Source: Aphis gossypii (taxonomy: Eukaryota; Arthropoda; Insecta; Hemiptera; Aphididae). From it: DNA of 64,000 bases. This document shows, in pieces, positions 63,135-64,000 of the stretch (within the stretch, counting starts at the first letter, position 1; the number at the start of each line of letters is the position of its first letter). Where the stretch lies: NCBI RefSeq assembly GCF_020184175.1, contig NC_065531.1, positions 65,054,806 to 65,118,805 of the forward strand, given 5' to 3'. Below the pieces are notes generated by a model, which did no database searches, was not told where the DNA came from, and worked only from the letters and a program-made list of their open reading frames with translations. Both the position numbers and the translations under genes were made by a program.

Positions 63135-63720
63135 GAGGTATTCGCGAAATCAGCTCTTCTATACATATAGGTATCTTGGTTGAATGTCACGGAAACGGGA
63201 CTGTATAGGTCTTATATAAAAGTATATATATATATACTTACGCTTTTTTCACACTCATAAAATCGTAAACACTCTCTTTTTCACTTTCATCCCCCCTCCC
63301 CTGGAGACTATACTTTGTGACAATCGTCACCACAAGCGTGTGTGCGTATTGAGCCCTTATAACAGGGAAACGAAAGTTTGGCCTTCGTCATAAACAACCC
63401 CTCGATGTGACGACGACTCGCAAGTCCCCCTCTATAAACGTCGCTTTATATTACGCGAGACGTAAACGTCCATTGCAAAGACTTGTTTTGCCGTCGCAGT
63501 TACACTACACTGTCATACGCCATTTTCCCGGAAACGACTAGCTCGATAATAATTATTGCTTTTCTTATTATTATGATCATTCTTATTATTTTTTTTTTTT
63601 GCCTCCTCAAAACATGTAACCATATCTATCCCGAGCATACACACACACATACATAGTCGTTCGTAAACGTTGCACACATAGATTTAGGATGGCGACGTCT
63701 AGCCGCAGCCGTTACGTCGT
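63135..63720 (-). promoter_or_regulatory. G+C-rich island, candidate minus-strand promoter and first exon
   Basis: Continues the island with CpG-rich blocks up to ~63530. On the minus strand TATAAAG (63450-63444) is followed by G+C-rich sequence and, ~200 bp on, by AAAAAAGC|GTAAGTATA, a perfect donor (GTAAGT at 63241-63236). This gives a possible untranslated or short-coding first exon of about 63420-63242. A short frame MTKAKLSFPCYKGSIRTHAC lies in it but stops before the donor. GTAAGT is embedded beside a TA microsatellite, so it may be incidental. Confidence 0.28.
63222..63236. repeat. (TA)n microsatellite
   Basis: About seven TA units directly next to the minus-strand donor-like GTAAGT. 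Confidence 0.75.
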
Positions 63721-64000
63721 CAATGAAAACGTTTACATTTCTTTATTGTGTTGTACATGTTATTATACTTATTATATCCCAAAATGTTCCGGATGATTTT
63801 TTTTTTTTTTGATTTATTGGTTGAAATATTATACCTAATGTCTTCGGCTATTTATAGTTATCTTGGAGACCGATTATTTTCTAAAATGAAAATAGTTATA
63901 AATTATTATACACAAAACTCAAATATATTTTTAATTATAGGGTAATTTAATTATTGATAATATCCATTGGTTGTTTAAGAAACCTTTGTAGTTTCAGTAC
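63721..64000. other. A+T-rich window end
   Basis: A+T-rich. The 65-codon frame at 63748-63945 is Phe/Tyr/Leu-rich and includes a poly-T-derived Phe run; no gene called. Confidence 0.5.

Noticed and set aside
1..64000. tRNA, rRNA, CRISPR array or bacterial-type operon
   Set aside because: A visual search for T-loop (GGTTCRAAYCC-like) sequences, evenly spaced direct repeats and clustered long frames found none; the sequence character is eukaryotic.

Overview
The window looks like arthropod nuclear DNA, most likely from an aphid or close relative. It is strongly A+T-rich. It has many short AT microsatellites, frequent TAGGTACCTA/TAGGTAT-type words that I associate with aphid genomes, and dispersed non-autonomous repeats, one of which carries the GATTCTGAACG ends that I recall from aphid sequence. 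The organism call is inference from base composition and repeat style; no gene here proves it. No complete protein-coding gene, rRNA or tRNA was recognised. The longest open frames are 105-140 codons and sit in low-complexity or CpG-rich sequence, which is about what chance gives in 64 kb. The window is best read as a gene desert or the inside of very large introns.

Layout. Long A+T-rich stretches with nothing recognisable alternate with compact, G+C- and CpG-richer islands. The islands are at about 5.1-5.7, 13.4-14.2, 20.9, 21.6-22.1, 24.9-25.65, 31.85-32.2, 33.2-33.7, 37.5, 39.7-39.95, 40.9-41.5, 50.0-50.4, 54.0-54.3, 58.95-59.25 and 62.9-63.6 kb. These are the best places to look for small exons, alternative first exons or regulatory elements. 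Several short segments look like exons because an open, non-low-complexity frame is bounded by plausible splice sites: 8990-9062, 18806-18985, 20874-20934, 41015-41049, 54260-54277 and 57508-57570, plus minus-strand segments near 32.1 and 63.3 kb. None matches a family I can name with confidence. One (20.9 kb) weakly resembles the start of a protein tyrosine phosphatase domain.

Mobile DNA. At least four repeat families can be seen by comparing the window with itself. (1) A 145-bp pogo/Tigger-like element at 22641-22785 has terminal inverted repeats and TA target duplication. (2) A Tc1/mariner-like miniature family with TACGGAGTGATC ends has copies in opposite order at 21.0-21.6 and 39.3-39.66 kb. 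(3) A roughly 650-bp family with AGGGTGATTCGTCAAG ends has two near-full copies (1.8-2.4 and 25.7-26.3 kb) and a fragment at 5.8 kb. (4) A family with GATTCTGAACG ends is present as a 1.7-kb copy with internal 548-bp tandem units (45.2-46.9 kb), and as an inverted, rearranged relative with a complete inverted-repeat pair at 50.5-51.2 kb. Decayed coding-like frames at 47.05-47.26 (minus) and 55.5-55.7 kb (minus) may be remnants of autonomous elements or dead exons.

No operon-like arrangement, viral gene or toxin gene was identified. The islands may serve one large neighbouring gene, but the sequence alone does not show which.
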